Below are positions 62,741 through 64,000 of a stretch of 64,000 nt of DNA, piece by piece. Below the pieces are notes generated by a model. The model was not told the DNA's origin. It ran no database searches and saw nothing but the letters and a program-made list of their open reading frames with translations. Source of the DNA: Xanthomonas translucens pv. cerealis (GTDB lineage Bacteria > Pseudomonadota > Gammaproteobacteria > Xanthomonadales > Xanthomonadaceae); assembly GCF_006838285.1 (NCBI RefSeq), contig NZ_CP038228.1:1178001-1242000 (forward strand). The letters are read 5' to 3'. Numbering within the stretch: position 1 is the stretch's first letter; each line of letters begins with the position of its first letter. Position numbers and translations under genes: made by a program.

Positions 62741-63052
62741 TTACTGGACGCGACCAGTCACCTTCCAAACGCCGCCCACTTGGCTGAAGGTGTAGACACC
62801 GTCCATCTCATTGCCGAACTTTCGGCCCATGGCTGTGACTTCCGCACTCACATCGCAAGAAAAGCTGGGTGCGCCTTCTGCCTTCGTGCACTTGCCACTC
62901 TTGAAGTCCTCGATCCTGGCGTCGTCGCTGCCGTTGTCTTTCACATATTGCAGAAATGCATGCTCTCTCTCCGTTTGAGCCGGACCGCCTCCTGAGCAGG
63001 CTGTCAGCCCCGCAATGAGCAAGGAAATGAGGGAGACACGGAACTTCGACAT
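62741..63052 (-). CDS. Small putative lipoprotein
   Basis: A 103-residue protein with a lipoprotein signal (LISLLIAGLTAC), acylation cysteine near residue 18, and a mature domain with two further cysteines (GKCTKAEGAPSFSCDVS) that could form a disulfide. It starts with a good ribosome binding site (AAGGA). It is divergent from the XRE-type repressor gene and shares its operator region, so it is probably under that repressor. Function unknown. Confidence 0.6.
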   Translation of the reverse strand: MSKFRVSLISLLIAGLTACSGGGPAQTEREHAFLQYVKDNGSDDARIEDFKSGKCTKAEGAPSFSCDVSAEVTAMGRKFGNEMDGVYTFSQVGGVWKVTGRVQ

Positions 63053-63117
63053 GGTTGGTCCTTTGCCTTGGGTGGGTGCAACCACAAGGGTTGCAACGAA
63101 GCAAAAGATACGCTAAA

Positions 63118-63160
63118 CGTAACATACGGGCAACGTAATTTACGAGCAACGTAGCTTACG
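63118..63160. promoter_or_regulatory. Three evenly spaced CGTA-N3-TACG operators
   Basis: CGTA-ACA-TACG at 63118-63128, CGTA-ATT-TACG at 63134-63144 and CGTA-GCT-TACG at 63150-63160 are 11-bp palindromes whose centres are exactly 16 bp apart. A fourth half-site TACG at 63109-63112 keeps the same phase. They fill the gap between divergent genes, just before the XRE-type regulator. Confidence 0.75.
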
Positions 63161-63174
63161 TTCATCCTTGGGGC

Positions 63175-63516
63175 ATGACTTCTCCCAACGCCCGCAGTGT
63201 TCGTGTCGTCTTCGCCGCCCGTATGAAGAAGCGGAGGAAGACACTTCGGCTCAGCCAAAAGGCCTTAGGAGTGCTCATGGGACTACCAGAAGATGTCGCA
63301 GGCGTTCGCATCAATCGATACGAGCGGGCAGTGCATGAGTGCGATAGTGAGACGGCTCAGAAGATGGCTGACGCCCTTGGCGTCTCGCTTGCCTACCTCT
63401 ACGCAGAGACAGACGAACTGGCAGAAATGATCCAAGAATTTTCCAAATTGACGCATAGTGAGCAGCAAGAGCTGTTGTTAAGCTTGAAGGGAAAAAGGCA
63501 CATTTCGAGCAAATAA
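63175..63516 (+). CDS. XRE/Cro-type helix-turn-helix repressor
   Basis: A 113-residue phage-repressor-like protein. The helix-turn-helix spans about residues 23-75 (LRLSQKALGVLMGLPEDVAGVRINRYERAVH and TAQKMADALGVSLAYLY). The C-terminal helices probably mediate dimerisation (SKLTHSEQQELLLSLKGK). The operators sit 15-57 bases upstream of its start, indicating autoregulation. It is immediately followed by the truncated nuclease-like gene, which is likely part of its regulon. Confidence 0.82.
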   Translation: MTSPNARSVRVVFAARMKKRRKTLRLSQKALGVLMGLPEDVAGVRINRYERAVHECDSETAQKMADALGVSLAYLYAETDELAEMIQEFSKLTHSEQQELLLSLKGKRHISSK

Positions 63517-63531
63517 AAAGGAAAATGAAAA

Positions 63532-64000
63532 ATGGATCTTTTTAGTCCAGTCGTTCCAGCTGACAAACTACACTCTAACTTCGTGAATGTTATCAAGCCT
63601 TCTCGCATAGGCGAAAGAGCAGTTGTCCAGGGTTGGGCAGAGGGATTTCCTGATCGAGATGGAAAATTCATCAAGGAATTTCAGACAACGTTCAATTCGT
63701 CCTTTTGGGAAATATACCTCCATGGTGTTTTTAAGGACTATGGATTTAAAATGGATTGGACAAAAGCTTCGCCAGATTTCCATTTGATAACTGCAAATGG
63801 TGAAGTCATTGTGGAGGCGGTGACTGCAAACGCTTCAAGCGGCTCTATCGCTGAATGGGAGAAAAAAGCGCCGATGACGAAAGAGGTTCTGGACAAGAAT
63901 TTTTGGCCCCTTAATAGAGAGGCAATGATTAGATTGTCCAACGCACTTTCAAAAAAATCGCGCAAATACACCGATGTCTATTCAAAGCTTCCTCATGTTA
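63532..64000 (+). CDS. Island protein with PD-(D/E)xK-nuclease-like segment (truncated by the window edge)
   Basis: An open frame from ATG 63532 to the end of the window (156 codons, no stop). The product has WTKASPDFHLI followed 12 residues later by EVIVEAVTANAS, the spacing and hydrophobicity of a PD-(D/E)xK active-site strand pair (Asp near 87, Glu near 101). The usual lysine is not obvious in what is visible. AAAAGGA precedes the start. The gene follows the XRE-type repressor by 15 bases and probably belongs to a repressor-controlled defence unit. The identity is tentative until the rest is seen. Confidence 0.5.
   Translation, partial: MDLFSPVVPADKLHSNFVNVIKPSRIGERAVVQGWAEGFPDRDGKFIKEFQTTFNSSFWEIYLHGVFKDYGFKMDWTKASPDFHLITANGEVIVEAVTANASSGSIAEWEKKAPMTKEVLDKNFWPLNREAMIRLSNALSKKSRKYTDVYSKLPHV

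Noticed and set aside
57613..63999. An intact prophage in the low-GC region
   Set aside because: No capsid, tail, terminase or replication genes are visible; only an integrase and a repressor, so a small island fits better within this window.
1..64000. tRNA genes, rRNA genes and CRISPR arrays
   Set aside because: No cloverleaf-like segment, rRNA signature or regularly spaced identical repeats of CRISPR size was seen; the only regular spacing (16 bp at 63118-63160) is an operator array.

Overview
The window looks like a chromosomal segment of a Xanthomonas, probably from the X. translucens side of the genus. About the first 54 kb is very GC-rich and carries dispersed palindromes of the type TAGGAGCGGCTTCAGCCGCGAC. 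It has a bifunctional hisB inside a complete his operon and a mtnB-mtnD-mtnC methionine salvage cluster. It also has a XopL-type type III effector gene behind a perfect plant-inducible promoter (PIP) box. The species guess is inference; no rRNA or other decisive marker is present.

Layout. 1-9.4 kb: hisS, then a TrpR-family regulator gene (hisR/yerC type) with a palindromic operator, then hisG-D-C-B-H-A-F-IE, nearly all overlapping by a few bases. 9.5-19 kb: a secreted phosphoesterase, a repeat-rich gap, a C13-type lipoprotein peptidase, mtnC/mtnD/mtnB, two tandem amino-acid permeases and a Nudix hydrolase. 19-26 kb: serA divergent from a D-2-hydroxyglutarate dehydrogenase-like gene, a DUF2388/DUF4105 pair, and an EF-P-like (YeiP/EfpL) gene. 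26-31.8 kb: branched-chain/acyl-CoA catabolism genes (SDR, HMG-CoA lyase, enoyl-CoA hydratase, VOC protein) and a Fur-box-headed feoA-feoB-Cys-rich protein operon. 31.8-44.9 kb: a secreted-protein gene broken by an in-frame TGA, an aminotransferase, a MOSC protein, a TatD nuclease, a glycine-zipper protein, a glutaryl-CoA dehydrogenase-like gene, a GNAT remnant, a flavin reductase, dnaB, a photolyase, a wax ester synthase/DGAT and an OmpA-family lipoprotein. 45-53.9 kb: a LysR regulator divergent from SDR-adaptor-RND pump-SDR-outer membrane factor, a MexEF-OprN-like operon with two embedded dehydrogenases.

54-64 kb is accessory DNA. The xopL gene with its PIP box is followed by a truncated tyrosine integrase and by 17 bp matching the expected 3' end of tmRNA (ssrA), in the orientation typical of ssrA-integrated islands. 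Beyond that site GC content falls sharply. This stretch holds a two-gene Kiwa anti-phage system (kwaA-kwaB), an H-NS-family gene and an intact tyrosine recombinase. It also holds several small unknown genes and an XRE-type repressor preceded by three CGTA-N3-TACG operators spaced exactly 16 bp. The window ends inside a gene whose product contains a PD...E-x-V-T nuclease-like segment. The simplest reading is a composite of ssrA-linked islands, one carrying virulence and one carrying defence cargo.
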